Assembly (NCBI GenBank): GCA_964562685.1
Contig: CAZLUP010000020.1
Span: 1 to 64,000, forward strand
From: Stanieria sp964562685
GTDB lineage: Bacteria > Cyanobacteriota > Cyanobacteriia > Cyanobacteriales > Xenococcaceae
DNA length: 64,000 bases
Reading direction: 5' to 3'
The first letter of the stretch is position 1; every line of letters starts with the position of its first letter. This document shows, in pieces, positions 25,043 to 34,607 of this stretch. The notes below the pieces were generated by a model. That model was not told the origin of the DNA and did not search any database. It worked only from the letters and a program-made list of their open reading frames with translations. The translations under genes and the position numbers were made by a program.

Positions 25043-25153
25043 TTATTTGGCTGGAGAAGCGGTAACTGCATACCAAAGGGCGATCGCAATGAGGAGAACG
25101 GCAATTTTGACGTATAAATATGTTAATTCATGAGGTAAGGGAAAAATAGACAT
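25043..25153 (-). CDS. 36-residue single-span membrane protein
   Basis: This short frame reads MSIFPLPHELTYLYVKIAVL, then a hydrophobic stretch ending ALWYAVTASPAK. It has a good AGAGG Shine-Dalgarno sequence seven bases before the ATG, one predicted transmembrane helix and short polar ends. That is the profile of small accessory subunits of photosynthetic or respiratory complexes in cyanobacteria. It does not match PsbX, PsbN, PetL, PsaM or PsaX as I remember them, so I assign no name. It is tail-to-tail with the EF-G gene (6-bp gap). Confidence 0.6.
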   Translation of the reverse strand: MSIFPLPHELTYLYVKIAVLLIAIALWYAVTASPAK

Positions 25154-25270
25154 GATGAAAAACCTCTACAGTTCTCTATCTTTAATTGTCTTCACAAACT
25201 TACCAATCACTCATGAATAATAATTAATTTTTATTTGAAAAAAATATATTTGGGTACTTTTTATGTATCC

Positions 25271-27256
25271 TTATTCCTCATCCTCATCATAATCAGGATA
25301 TTGAGGTGGAGCTTCTCCATAACCATCAATAATTGCTCCATAGTCGGGTTGCGAATCATCAGCTTCAATTTTCTCTAACTGCACTTCAAATTCCCACCAA
25401 TCCCCAAAGTCAAAAATGTAGGTCATCGAACCTCCTTCTTCTAAAGGAAGCTCGCCAATTCGGACTTGATTGGTAGAGGGAGAATCATTTGCATAAGGAT
25501 GATAGGCTTCAAGGGTACGACCAACCTGATTTTTATACCGAAACATATCTAAATGATCCGAGTCAAAATCGACAGATTCTAAAATCAAGCTACTCAATTC
25601 CGCTAAGGTCATTTGACTAGAAATAGCAATTCGTCGCCACATCTTACCTAAGTAAACTTTAAAGATATAGACTCCCGAACGAAATTCATGCTTTGGAATA
25701 GTTAAATTGTTTTGCCATTGAGGAAAATAAGGTTGTAATGCGGGTTGAAACTCTCCAAAAGCAATGGAGGGGTTGTCTTCAGATTCCCAGTTCATTCCAT
25801 GTTCGACAAAGGCACGGACAATTACCTGCATCAATGCTTCACCAAAAGGTAACTTCTTAATCTTTTTGACTCGCCAACCCTTGCCAACTTCAGGCTTACC
25901 TGATTCAAGCTGGATCAATCCAAACAACTGCATCAGTGCCAAATTGTGGAATTCTGGCCAATAACTTAAGGATTGTTGTTCTGAATAACTGCTAAATTTT
26001 TCCCCTTTTTGAGGGATTCTCGCCCAATATTGGATACATTTAGTCCCTTCATTTAAGGAACTTCTTCTTTCTCCTAACATTTCTTCATGCGCTCGAATCA
26101 ACCAAGCTTCTAAAAGATTAAAGTAACGTTCTGTTTCGTTCAAACTATTCCAATTAGAGAGCAACTCTTGATTGATAATTAGGAAAGATTTTTTACCTTG
26201 TTTAACAACTTTTCCTAATCCCGAAGCTCTGAGGAGTAAATAAAGTCCATTGATAGGTGGATAGGATTTTTGTTGAGGACGCTTGAGGGCTGTTTGAATT
26301 GGTTGACTCAGACGTTGATTTAATTCTGCTAGAGACTTCATCGGCAAAACGTGTTGCTTGCCACTGACACTAATTCTCTTCTCTCCGACAAAGTCTAACA
26401 AAGTTTGAAAATCTTGCAGAATCGTACCTGGTTCGGTAACTGTAATTTTCTGTTGTTTCAGTAAAGCGATCGCATTTTCAGATAAAGGTGGCAATTCTTC
26501 TGCCATCGATTGCCAAATACTAGCCTGAAATTGGTTCATGTAATCATCAACAGACTCTTCTGCTAAAGTTGTGAAATCTTGCTCATCTTCATCAGCGAGA
26601 GTTCCTAACAGATTGATTAATTCTTCTTTAACAGAGATAATTTGGGGTGTATTGGACTGTGGTAATTTACTAAATAACAGTTCCAAACCAAGAGGAACAG
26701 AAGAATTTAATTGTTGAATTTTTTGATTATATTGTTCTTGAAATTCTTTTAATCCTGCTTCAGTTGTTAAATCAAAACCTGCTGCCGTTCCTGCCATAAA
26801 AAAAGACTTTGCCATCCCAAAATTGTTGGGATCGTTCATAATACTTTTAAATTGAGGCTGAATTTTTTTCAGAAACTTGAGAATTTGAGTTGCTTGAGGA
26901 TGCTGATAGGCTCGTTGAAGAAATTGCCAAAAAGCAGTTAATTCAGGGATGGTGCTATCTGCTTGATCTGGTTCGAGTAAAGAAACTTTGTTAGGAAATA
27001 ACTTAGTAACGATCGCTTCAACACTGTTTTTAGTCATCTTGGGAAGTGTCACAGCTTCATAGGCATAGCCAAAATAAAGCAGATGATCGATCCAACTACC
27101 CACACATTCTTCCATTTCTGGATGGGTTTTGAGATAAGCTTCACCCTCTGGAGATTGAACAAATTCTTCGACTAATTCAACGACGTAATCTTCAAGTGCT
27201 GCGATCGCTTCGTCGTAATCTTCGATCAAATCAATCCGATTTAGATTAATAGTCAT
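25271..27256 (-). CDS. Plasmid pRiA4b ORF-3-like protein
   Basis: The 661-residue soluble protein ends with a pRiA4b ORF-3 domain (about residues 515-650): VYIFKVYLGKMWRRIAI at its start, MTLAELSSLILESVDFD, and TYIFDFGDWWEFEVQLE. An acidic PPQYPDYDEDEE tail closes it. The first ~500 residues are helical with no motif I can name. The function is unknown; it may be a nucleic-acid- or mobile-element-related accessory protein. The gene stands alone, and codon use looks like its neighbours. The ATG start is well placed. Confidence 0.75.
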   Translation of the reverse strand: MTINLNRIDLIEDYDEAIAALEDYVVELVEEFVQSPEGEAYLKTHPEMEECVGSWIDHLLYFGYAYEAVTLPKMTKNSVEAIVTKLFPNKVSLLEPDQADSTIPELTAFWQFLQRAYQHPQATQILKFLKKIQPQFKSIMNDPNNFGMAKSFFMAGTAAGFDLTTEAGLKEFQEQYNQKIQQLNSSVPLGLELLFSKLPQSNTPQIISVKEELINLLGTLADEDEQDFTTLAEESVDDYMNQFQASIWQSMAEELPPLSENAIALLKQQKITVTEPGTILQDFQTLLDFVGEKRISVSGKQHVLPMKSLAELNQRLSQPIQTALKRPQQKSYPPINGLYLLLRASGLGKVVKQGKKSFLIINQELLSNWNSLNETERYFNLLEAWLIRAHEEMLGERRSSLNEGTKCIQYWARIPQKGEKFSSYSEQQSLSYWPEFHNLALMQLFGLIQLESGKPEVGKGWRVKKIKKLPFGEALMQVIVRAFVEHGMNWESEDNPSIAFGEFQPALQPYFPQWQNNLTIPKHEFRSGVYIFKVYLGKMWRRIAISSQMTLAELSSLILESVDFDSDHLDMFRYKNQVGRTLEAYHPYANDSPSTNQVRIGELPLEEGGSMTYIFDFGDWWEFEVQLEKIEADDSQPDYGAIIDGYGEAPPQYPDYDEDEE

Positions 27257-27455
27257 GGAAAAAATAGCATTTGCTGCTTGTCACTATACTTAATTTATAT
27301 AGCAAACATACTTCTTATTTTTTCTCAAAAAACTAATAAATTATTGTATGTATACAAAATCCAATTTTTGATTAAAATGCAAAATTTACTAACCTCAAAA
27401 AACCTTACTATCAAGATAAAATTAATCATTAATTAGATTTATTACTTGTTTTGAA

Positions 27456-28730
27456 CTAACTTGCTCTTTGTTGTAAAACTATTCCATTAATTGCTCCAAA
27501 TACAATCCAACCCATTGTATTCATTCTTAAATCAAAAATTGTTACATCTACTAAATTGAAGCTAATACAACTAGCAAAAGCAAGAATATAAGTAAATAAA
27601 ATTAAACCATCTGATTGTGTTGTTGGAGCAGATTTTTTAAGCAATAAAGTTGCTTGCAACATTACCCATCCCACTAAACCCAAAAATAACAAGGTCAAGA
27701 TAATTCCTGTTTCGGCCAACATCATCACCAAGAAACTATGGGGATGTCCAAACCAAACATTCATTTTCGCTTGATACAAAGGAGTAAAATTTCTAATTCC
27801 CCAACCAGTGAGAGGGCGTTGCTGAATTAATTCCCAACAAAATCGCCATTGAGTAATGCGTAAAGTTTCTATCGGGCGGTCTGGGTACATTTGATCTGAT
27901 AATCTCGCCCAAATAAACGGAGGAATAATTGTTCGTAACCATTGACCACCAAAATTAGCCCCAAAGGAAGCCCAACCAATCGTAGTAGCAAAACCAACTA
28001 TGCCCCAAACTAACCAACGCCAACCTAGATAAAAAGCAAAAGCCAAACCAGCCAAGCAAGCGATCCCCCAGGCATTTCGAGAACTGGTTAAAATTAAACC
28101 TACAATATTGCCTAATAAAATTAAAGTAACGCTTAATAATGTCCAAACGGTTTTTTGATTAAGTTTATTGCGTCCAGCTTGATAAGTTTCTAACCATAAT
28201 CCCAAGGTGAAAATCAATGTCATCAGAAGATAAAGGGCTAAAAAATTAGCATAACTAAATACAGAAGACATTCTGCCTGGAGGGACTCCGTGAGGAACTA
28301 ATTCCCAGCCAATGAAATTTGGAAGTGACCAATTGCCGAATAATTGACCGCTACCAAGAATAACAATCGGCAAAGAAGGAAGAATTAAGAGCCAAGCTAG
28401 ACGGCGTAATTGTTGATAATCTTTGATTAAATGACTGAGAGCTGTAAATAAAGCAAAAAAGGGCAGAAAATTAGCTAAACCCAACCAAGCTTCTTGGGAA
28501 TTTTCTGCCATTAAAGGATTAATTAATAAGCAGATACTAACAATTGCCCAACCCCAGTTCAGACGATTTTGAATGATTCGCTGGAAGTTTTTGCGCCAAA
28601 CCCTAATTAAAACGATTAACAAGCCTAATTCTGCTAAAGCAGGAATAATCGGCAAAATTAACACACTAAACTGAAATATTTGCCAAGTTTCAGGAAATAA
28701 AAACTTAGACTTAGAAACTGAAACAGATAT
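27456..28730 (-). CDS. O-antigen ligase (Wzy_C) family membrane protein
   Basis: This protein has about ten membrane segments, with the Wzy_C core near the C-terminus: TSSRNAWG, a loop with LRITQWRFCWELIQQRPLTG, and GHPHSFLVMMLAETGI containing the usual His. The family joins or polymerises lipid-linked glycans; cyanobacterial relatives were also named IctB. The start is abnormal. The first conventional codon is a GTG at 28664 (402 residues) without a Shine-Dalgarno sequence. The frame extends 22 codons further to an ATA at 28728-28730, and AAGGAG (28739-28744) lies exactly eight bases before it. The upstream residues (FLFPETWQIFQFS) look like genuine protein. I report the longer form; the true start may be ATA or a mutated ATG. 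Confidence 0.7.
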   Translation of the reverse strand: MSVSVSKSKFLFPETWQIFQFSVLILPIIPALAELGLLIVLIRVWRKNFQRIIQNRLNWGWAIVSICLLINPLMAENSQEAWLGLANFLPFFALFTALSHLIKDYQQLRRLAWLLILPSLPIVILGSGQLFGNWSLPNFIGWELVPHGVPPGRMSSVFSYANFLALYLLMTLIFTLGLWLETYQAGRNKLNQKTVWTLLSVTLILLGNIVGLILTSSRNAWGIACLAGLAFAFYLGWRWLVWGIVGFATTIGWASFGANFGGQWLRTIIPPFIWARLSDQMYPDRPIETLRITQWRFCWELIQQRPLTGWGIRNFTPLYQAKMNVWFGHPHSFLVMMLAETGIILTLLFLGLVGWVMLQATLLLKKSAPTTQSDGLILFTYILAFASCISFNLVDVTIFDLRMNTMGWIVFGAINGIVLQQRAS

Positions 28731-28828
28731 CTGTTATTCTCCTTAATTTGCTTCTGACAGTGTCAATGATAACTGTACAAATTATCATTTTTATTAATTG
28801 CTACTTAATTTTTGGTCACTGGTCACTG

Positions 28829-29692
28829 TTAATAAGCTGTTGCCCAATAATCTCCACGAGTTAGACGAATTTGTGCCAAAGTAAAGATAATTGGAATGAT
28901 ACGACTGTAATTAGTTGCGATCGCTTTCCAACCGAGATCGGCAATTAACCAACCCCACATCATTGGACCGATTAAACTAAAAACAGTTCTTACTGCACTA
29001 TATCTGGCTGCGGTAGCTGTCATTCCTTTTTTGGCAGTTTGTAAGATTAATTGACTTTGTAAACTGGCTGCTGCTGCTGTCCCTCCCCTAATTAAAGCTG
29101 TTTTCGCAGCTTGGTAACTGGTAAAGTGGAGGGCAAATTGACGGGCGATTTGTTTGAGTAACCAAGTTTTCAAAATTGAACTGACGGCTACAATACTACT
29201 ACCTTTAAGAAAGATTTTTAAAGGATCGTGTTGGATTTGAACTGGTATTGGTTCAGGTGGATTAGATTTGAGGAGAAATTCTTGAACTTTACCTTTTAGA
29301 GAACGTTTTTCTTGAGAAGGCAATCGTTTCCAAGTTTTTTCTACCAAATGTAAAAATATCTCAGCTTCTATATCTGTAGTAGCCATTTGCTGAGAGTAGG
29401 GAATTTTGAGGTAATGACAGACTTGAATTAAAATTTTGCGGTAGGATATTTCCTGCGTTTTACCGCGCAATACAGTCATGCCATCGGCTGCTAAGTAGCG
29501 AAATCTTTGTTCGAGAGAATCTAACCAGGTATTAAGTTCTTGACTCTGAATTTCTATAGGTTCAGGAGTTTGCCAGTAATCGAGGGGATTAAAGCGGCGA
29601 CAAAATAAGATTTGCGTGATTTGTTGCAATTCTTCTTCGGTAGCTAATTCTAATACAGCCCTTAGTTCGTCCAATGTTTTTTCCTCCACCAA
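28829..29692 (-). CDS. YaaW/UPF0174-family protein
   Basis: The 287-residue protein opens with an acidic helix (DELRAVLELATEEELQQITQIL) and ends with the membrane-associated part typical of YaaW: YQAAKTALIRGGTAAAAS, MTATAARYSAVRTVFSLIG, MMWGWLIADLGWKAIATNY and FTLAQIRLTRG. YaaW is a conserved protein of unknown function found from E. coli to cyanobacteria. Three hydrophobic stretches suggest membrane association. It is on the same strand as the kinase at 29815, about 120 bp downstream of it, so the two may be co-transcribed. Confidence 0.8.
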   Translation of the reverse strand: MVEEKTLDELRAVLELATEEELQQITQILFCRRFNPLDYWQTPEPIEIQSQELNTWLDSLEQRFRYLAADGMTVLRGKTQEISYRKILIQVCHYLKIPYSQQMATTDIEAEIFLHLVEKTWKRLPSQEKRSLKGKVQEFLLKSNPPEPIPVQIQHDPLKIFLKGSSIVAVSSILKTWLLKQIARQFALHFTSYQAAKTALIRGGTAAAASLQSQLILQTAKKGMTATAARYSAVRTVFSLIGPMMWGWLIADLGWKAIATNYSRIIPIIFTLAQIRLTRGDYWATAY

Positions 29693-29814
29693 CGCTTTTT
29701 TGAGGAATTTTGTTACTAAAGATTATTGTATGTATATCAGGGAGATTATCACATTTTTTTTGAGTAGCTGTAATTATAGCCAAAAGCGCAAAAAATTATC
29801 AATACTTTTGACGA

Positions 29815-31089
29815 TCAAATCAAGTTTAATCCTATTCCGAATACAATACCCAAAAAAATAGTCGCAATTAAACTAAATTTATTGATTTGAAGTTGTTGAT
29901 TGAGAAAATAAACTAAAATTATTATTTCAGCTATAGTAGTTGCAGTCGTTATTGCTAAGGTTTCTTTTATCCCCATCATCAAGCCAGCAATAATAACTAA
30001 AATTGTAGGAATAATTATGGCAAAAAAAGCTGTTTTGTTTTTAATTTCAGGTTCATTATTGCTAATAATTACCGCAGCGATTTGAGTAATAATAATTACA
30101 ATTCCTCCTAATAATGCGATCGCAATATTGGAAATGCTTAGTTCGATTTGATTTACTGCCAACTTAATCCCTATTACAGCTAGTGCGGAAGTTACTGTTA
30201 GGGTTGCTAACCCTAGTTTAAGAGGTTTGTCTAATTGAGAAACAAGATCGATAGTGGTTTTTACTAGATTTACTTGGGGTACATAGTTTAAATCTAAGGG
30301 TTGTAAAGCCGCTAAAGCTGAGGCTGCATTAGGAAATCTTTTACTGGTTTGAGGTTGAACCATTTTTTCTAGCCAGTTAATAAATTTGTGGTTCAACGGT
30401 GGTAAAAAAGATTTAAATTCTAATTGATAAGGATTGTCCGCAGTAGCCAAGGATTGAATTTCAGAACTCGATTTTTGAGTTAATGAACAGATTAGAGTTA
30501 CACCTAAACTATATAAATCTGTAGCTGTAGTAGGTTTGATAATTTGTTCAGGAGGAATAAAGCCTGGTGTTCCTTTAAAGATACTACTACTGGAAGCTTC
30601 TTCACTACCAATTTTAGCAAAACCAAAATCAATTAAATATACGTTTAATTCTTGATCTACTAAAATATTTTCTGGTTTAAGATCGCGGTGAAAAATAGGA
30701 GGAGTTTGCTGCTGGAGATAAACTAATATTTCTAAAATTTTAATAGTAATAATTTTAATTTTTTCTAAACTGAGATTCTTTTGAACAGTTAAAGGTTGAG
30801 CATTTTTATACTCTTGAACTAAACAAAAACCATTTTCTGTTTCAAAATCTCCTAAATAACGAGGAATATTAGCATGATTTAATTGTTGTAGTAAATCTAT
30901 TTCTTGTTTGTAAGCTTTATACCCAGACCAACTTGAACCAAATGTAGCAAAACAAAACTGTTTTATTACTACTTTTTCTTGGCTAGCTAAATCGATCCCT
31001 TTCCAAGTAATTCTGCCTCCTTCTCTATTTCTTCCTAACTCTTCAACAACTTGATAGCCATATTGACTAAAATCAGGCAAATTATCCAT
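29815..31089 (-). CDS. Membrane-anchored Ser/Thr protein kinase
   Basis: The 424-residue protein has an N-terminal kinase domain (about 12-270) with loop LGRNREGGRITWKG, Lys in VVIKQF, catalytic FHRDLKPENILV, LIDFGFAK and the GTPGFIPPEQ activation segment. The glycine-rich loop is atypical (GRNREGG). The C-terminal ~140 residues form four or five membrane helices with almost no extracytoplasmic domain, so any signal is probably sensed in or at the membrane. It may share an mRNA with the YaaW-family gene downstream. The gap upstream carries one copy of the inverted 143-bp repeat and separates it from divergent adhE. Confidence 0.88.
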   Translation of the reverse strand: MDNLPDFSQYGYQVVEELGRNREGGRITWKGIDLASQEKVVIKQFCFATFGSSWSGYKAYKQEIDLLQQLNHANIPRYLGDFETENGFCLVQEYKNAQPLTVQKNLSLEKIKIITIKILEILVYLQQQTPPIFHRDLKPENILVDQELNVYLIDFGFAKIGSEEASSSSIFKGTPGFIPPEQIIKPTTATDLYSLGVTLICSLTQKSSSEIQSLATADNPYQLEFKSFLPPLNHKFINWLEKMVQPQTSKRFPNAASALAALQPLDLNYVPQVNLVKTTIDLVSQLDKPLKLGLATLTVTSALAVIGIKLAVNQIELSISNIAIALLGGIVIIITQIAAVIISNNEPEIKNKTAFFAIIIPTILVIIAGLMMGIKETLAITTATTIAEIIILVYFLNQQLQINKFSLIATIFLGIVFGIGLNLI

Positions 31090-31788
31090 ACTTAATAATT
31101 AATTACTAGATAATATATCTAGGATAGCGAATCAAAGTTAGTTCGGTTGTTAATCGTTTTTGACAGTTTGAATCATTTACAAAAAAAATACTAAGGCGAT
31201 CGCTAATGATGAATTTTTCTTTCTGTTAAACTTATTTAATTATATTAATTCACTGATTGGCAATTACTAGATGACTATAGCTAAAACTTGTTTTAAGTAA
31301 AAAAAATTTTTCATACTATAGCAATCGGAAATGATTTAAGTACATAAGCAGAATCAATTACACAAAACAATAGTTCATAGTTCAAAATCAAACTGATAAC
31401 TGGTGAGTGACGGCTATTCCCTGTTCCCTATTCCCTATTTTTTTTCTTCACCAGTGTATTTAATTTTGCATTACTACTTATAAAAAAAATTATTGCCTCC
31501 TGCCTATCCCCAATGATTAATTTACAACTCAAATACGACTGCTATATAGATATTTAATATATTTTTAAATCTTAAATTGTTTAACAATAACCACAAATTT
31601 AAACTAAATTTAATTATAATTAAAATTAAATGTTTTTGATAAAATTAATACAAAATAATTTTCAACAAACAAAAACAAAAAAGCTAAAAATTTATAAAGA
31701 TTTTTTAATAAAAATTAGGGTTGTTGCTAGAAATAAAAAAGAACTCAAAAAGTTGCTGTTTATTCCTAGTTTCAACTCTGAAAAAGTA
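31090..31788. other. Long intergenic region upstream of adhE
   Basis: About 700 bases between divergent genes. It contains a HIP1 site near 31198, the 143-bp inverted repeat copy A, and then very AT-rich DNA. An open frame from 31630 continues into adhE, but its first 53 codons are lysine-rich, AT-driven and unlike AdhE, so I treat them as leader. Both promoters should lie here. Confidence 0.4.
31338..31480 (-). repeat. 143-bp inverted repeat, copy A
   Basis: This sequence is the reverse complement of 38072-38214 with very few substitutions. Two short duplications differ: this copy has an extra TTCCCTAT-type unit, the other an extra GAACTAT unit. Shared landmarks include GAATCAATTACACAAAACAA and CACCAGTGTATTTAATTTTG. 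It contains no gene. Together the pair brackets about 6.6 kb including adhE. Confidence 0.85.
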
Positions 31789-34440
31789 ATGCAAGTTACC
31801 AATCTCGAACAACTCGAAACCCTAATTCAAAAAGTCAAACAAGCTCAACAACAATACCTTACCTATACTCAAGAACAAGTCGATCATATTTTTAAAAAAG
31901 CTGCTCTAGCTGCTAACTCTGCCCGAATTCCCTTGGCAAAAATGGCAGTGACAGAAACAGAAATGGGAATTGTCGAAGACAAGGTAATTAAAAATCATTT
32001 TGCTTCAGAAATTATCTATAACAAATACAAAAACGCCAAAACTTGCGGTGTGATTGAGGAAGACAAGTCTTTTGGTTTTCAAAAAATTGCTGAACCAGTA
32101 GGGATTCTAGCAGGAATTGTCCCCACCACCAATCCTACCTCTACTGCGATTTTTAAAGCTTTGATTGCCCTCAAAACTCGCAATGCGATTATTTTTTCTC
32201 CTCATCCTCGTGCCAAACAATGCACCATTGAAGCAGCTAAAGTAGTTCTCGAAGCAGCAGTCGCAGCAGGCGCACCAGAAAATATTATTGGTTGGATTGA
32301 TGAACCAAACGTACCCCTCTCCCAAGCTTTGATGCAGCATTCAGAAATTAAGTTAATTTTAGCAACAGGTGGTCCAGGAATGGTCAAAGCTGCTTATTCT
32401 TCTGGTAATCCTTCCTTGGGTGTAGGTGCAGGTAATACTCCAGCTTTAATTGATTCTTCTGCCCATATTAAAATGGCGGTTTCTTCAATTATTCTCAGTA
32501 AAACCTTCGATAACGGCATGATTTGCGCCAGCGAACAATCGGTAGTCGTTGTAGATGATGTTTACGAAGAAGTCAAAGCAGAATTTATTACCCGTGGTGG
32601 TTATTTTGTCACTCCAGAAGAAAAGGAAAAATTAGCGCAGACAATCATCGTTAACGGGCGGTTAAATAGTCACATTGTCGGTCAACCAGTCTCCAAAATT
32701 GCTCAACTCGCAGGTTTTACAATTCCTGAACAAACCAGAGTAATTTTGGCTGAAGTTGAAGAAATTGGCTTCAATGAACCTTTCTCCCAGGAAAAACTTT
32801 CTCCGATTTTAGCGATGTATCGTGCTAAAGACTTTAACGAAGCAGTAGACAAAGCTGAACAATTAGTAGAGTTAGGTGGTCGTGGACATACAGCAGCCCT
32901 ATATACTTCGATTTTTGAGTCAGACCATATTAAACAATTTGAAGACCAAGTACAAGCTTCTCGCGTTTTAATTAATACTCCTTCTTCTCAAGGGGCAATT
33001 GGAGATCTTTACAACTTCCGCCTCGATCCTTCCCTAACGCTTGGTTGTGGTACTTGGGGTGGTAATTCTACCAGCGAAAATGTTGAACCAAAACATTTGT
33101 TAAATATCAAAACAGTGGCAGAAAGAAGAGAAAATATGCTTTGGTTTCGCGTGCCACCCAAAATTTACTTCAAATATGGTGCATTACCTGTAGCTATTCG
33201 AGAATTGGCAGGAAAACAACGAGCCTTTATTGTTACGGATCAACCCATCTACAATCTAGGAATGACTAATTCCTTAGAAAATGTCCTCGATGAAATCGGG
33301 TTAAAGTACGAAATCTTTTATGATGTTGAACCAGATCCTTCCCTCGATACGGTGATGCGGGGTTTGGCACTGATGAATAGTTTCAATCCTGATGTCATTA
33401 TTGCGATTGGTGGTGGTTCGCCAATGGATGCTGCCAAAATTATGTGGTTAATGTATGAACATCCCGAAATTGAATTTGAAGGGTTAGCCATGCGGTTTAT
33501 GGATATCCGCAAGCGAGTTTACGATTTACCGCCTTTAGGGGAAAAAGCCCTTTTAGTTGCCATTCCGACAACCTCGGGTACGGGTTCAGAGGTAACTCCT
33601 TTTGCCGTAGTAAGCGATCGCCGTAATAATATTAAATATCCTTTGGCTGATTATGCCCTTACCCCCAATATGGCAATTGTTGACCCTGAATTAGTGCTGC
33701 ATATGCCCAAGAGTCTGACTGCTTATGGTGGGATTGATGCTTTAACTCATGCTTTAGAAGCTTATGTTTCGGTTTTAGCTTCGGAATATACCAACGGACT
33801 AGCACTAGAAGCAATTCGTTTACTGTTTAAATATTTACCCAGTGCTTATCACAATGGGGCAAAAGACCCTAAAGCCAGGGAAAAAGTCCATTATGCAGCT
33901 ACCATGGCAGGGATGGCGTTTGCTAACGGTTTCTTGGGTATTTGTCACTCAATGGCGCACCAGTTGGGAGGAACTTTTCACATCCCACACGGTTTAGCTA
34001 ACGCGCTGATGATTTCCCATGTCATTCGTTACAACGCTACCGACGCACCTTTTAAACAGGCAACTTTTTCTCAGTATAAGTATCCTAATGCTAAATGGCG
34101 TTATTCTCGGATTGCTGATTATTTAGGACTTGGCGGTAATACGGAAGACGAGAAAACCGAATTACTAATTCAAGCAGTAGAAAACCTGAAACGTCAGTTA
34201 GATATTCCTCTAGCGATGAAAGATGCCATTAGCCTTAATGAGGCAGAATTTTTGGTTAAGCTGGATGAAGTAGCTGACCGCGCTTTTGACGATCAATGTA
34301 CAGGAACAAATCCTCGCTATCCATTGATTAATGACTTGAAGCGACTTTTAACCAATGCTTATTACGGAGTAATTTCCACCACCAGCAATGGTAAAACCAG
34401 CAGTAATGGTCATCAAACCGAAATGGCTGTGATGAATTAA
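31789..34440 (+). CDS. adhE: Bifunctional aldehyde/alcohol dehydrogenase AdhE
   Basis: AdhE reduces acetyl-CoA to acetaldehyde and then ethanol with NADH during fermentation. The 883-residue protein has an N-terminal CoA-acylating aldehyde dehydrogenase with the catalytic Cys246 in DNGMICASEQ, and a C-terminal iron-dependent alcohol dehydrogenase with GGGSPMDAAKIMWLM and metal-binding histidines in ICHSMAHQLGG and FHIPHGLANA. The length matches E. coli AdhE (891) from the ATG at 31789 (MQVTNLEQLE); a longer frame upstream lacks homology. A stable hairpin lies 39 bp after the stop. In a cyanobacterium it implies dark, anoxic ethanol formation. Inverted 143-bp repeats flank the gene and its two downstream neighbours. 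Confidence 0.96.
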   Translation: MQVTNLEQLETLIQKVKQAQQQYLTYTQEQVDHIFKKAALAANSARIPLAKMAVTETEMGIVEDKVIKNHFASEIIYNKYKNAKTCGVIEEDKSFGFQKIAEPVGILAGIVPTTNPTSTAIFKALIALKTRNAIIFSPHPRAKQCTIEAAKVVLEAAVAAGAPENIIGWIDEPNVPLSQALMQHSEIKLILATGGPGMVKAAYSSGNPSLGVGAGNTPALIDSSAHIKMAVSSIILSKTFDNGMICASEQSVVVVDDVYEEVKAEFITRGGYFVTPEEKEKLAQTIIVNGRLNSHIVGQPVSKIAQLAGFTIPEQTRVILAEVEEIGFNEPFSQEKLSPILAMYRAKDFNEAVDKAEQLVELGGRGHTAALYTSIFESDHIKQFEDQVQASRVLINTPSSQGAIGDLYNFRLDPSLTLGCGTWGGNSTSENVEPKHLLNIKTVAERRENMLWFRVPPKIYFKYGALPVAIRELAGKQRAFIVTDQPIYNLGMTNSLENVLDEIGLKYEIFYDVEPDPSLDTVMRGLALMNSFNPDVIIAIGGGSPMDAAKIMWLMYEHPEIEFEGLAMRFMDIRKRVYDLPPLGEKALLVAIPTTSGTGSEVTPFAVVSDRRNNIKYPLADYALTPNMAIVDPELVLHMPKSLTAYGGIDALTHALEAYVSVLASEYTNGLALEAIRLLFKYLPSAYHNGAKDPKAREKVHYAATMAGMAFANGFLGICHSMAHQLGGTFHIPHGLANALMISHVIRYNATDAPFKQATFSQYKYPNAKWRYSRIADYLGLGGNTEDEKTELLIQAVENLKRQLDIPLAMKDAISLNEAEFLVKLDEVADRAFDDQCTGTNPRYPLINDLKRLLTNAYYGVISTTSNGKTSSNGHQTEMAVMN

Positions 34441-34478
34441 TTAGAAGTATAAACTTGTTTTTAAACCCTTAAAAAAAT

Positions 34479-34512
34479 GCGGTCAGCTTCGCGCTTCTGC
34501 GAAGCTGACCGC
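34479..34512 (+). terminator. Strong hairpin after adhE
   Basis: GCGGTCAGCTTCGC (34479) pairs perfectly with GCGAAGCTGACCGC (34499) around a six-base loop. An A-run precedes it and TTT follows, so it can act as a terminator for adhE. Its GC-rich sequence is unlike the neighbourhood, and the nested palindrome at 12796 has a similar GCGGTC start, so it may be a dispersed repeat serving as terminator. Confidence 0.6.
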
Positions 34513-34607
34513 TTTAACTTGAGACAAGCTTCAAATAGAAAAGAAAATTTTGATTTCAGAATTGAGAATCTAAAATGTAAAATATCGTTTTGGGGAAGGG
34601 CTAGTTG

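Noticed and set aside
25043..25153. Assigning the 36-residue protein to PsbX, PsbN, PetL, PsaM or PsaX
   Set aside because: It has the right size and topology, but the residues do not match these subunits as I remember them.
27456..28730. Calling the Wzy_C protein IctB (bicarbonate transporter)
   Set aside because: The name is applied to relatives, but sequence supports only the O-antigen-ligase fold; transport function is not visible.
31630..31788. Extra 53 codons in frame before adhE
   Set aside because: They are AT-driven and lysine-rich, and AdhE homology and normal length begin at the ATG at 31789, whose numbering places the catalytic Cys at 246 as in E. coli.
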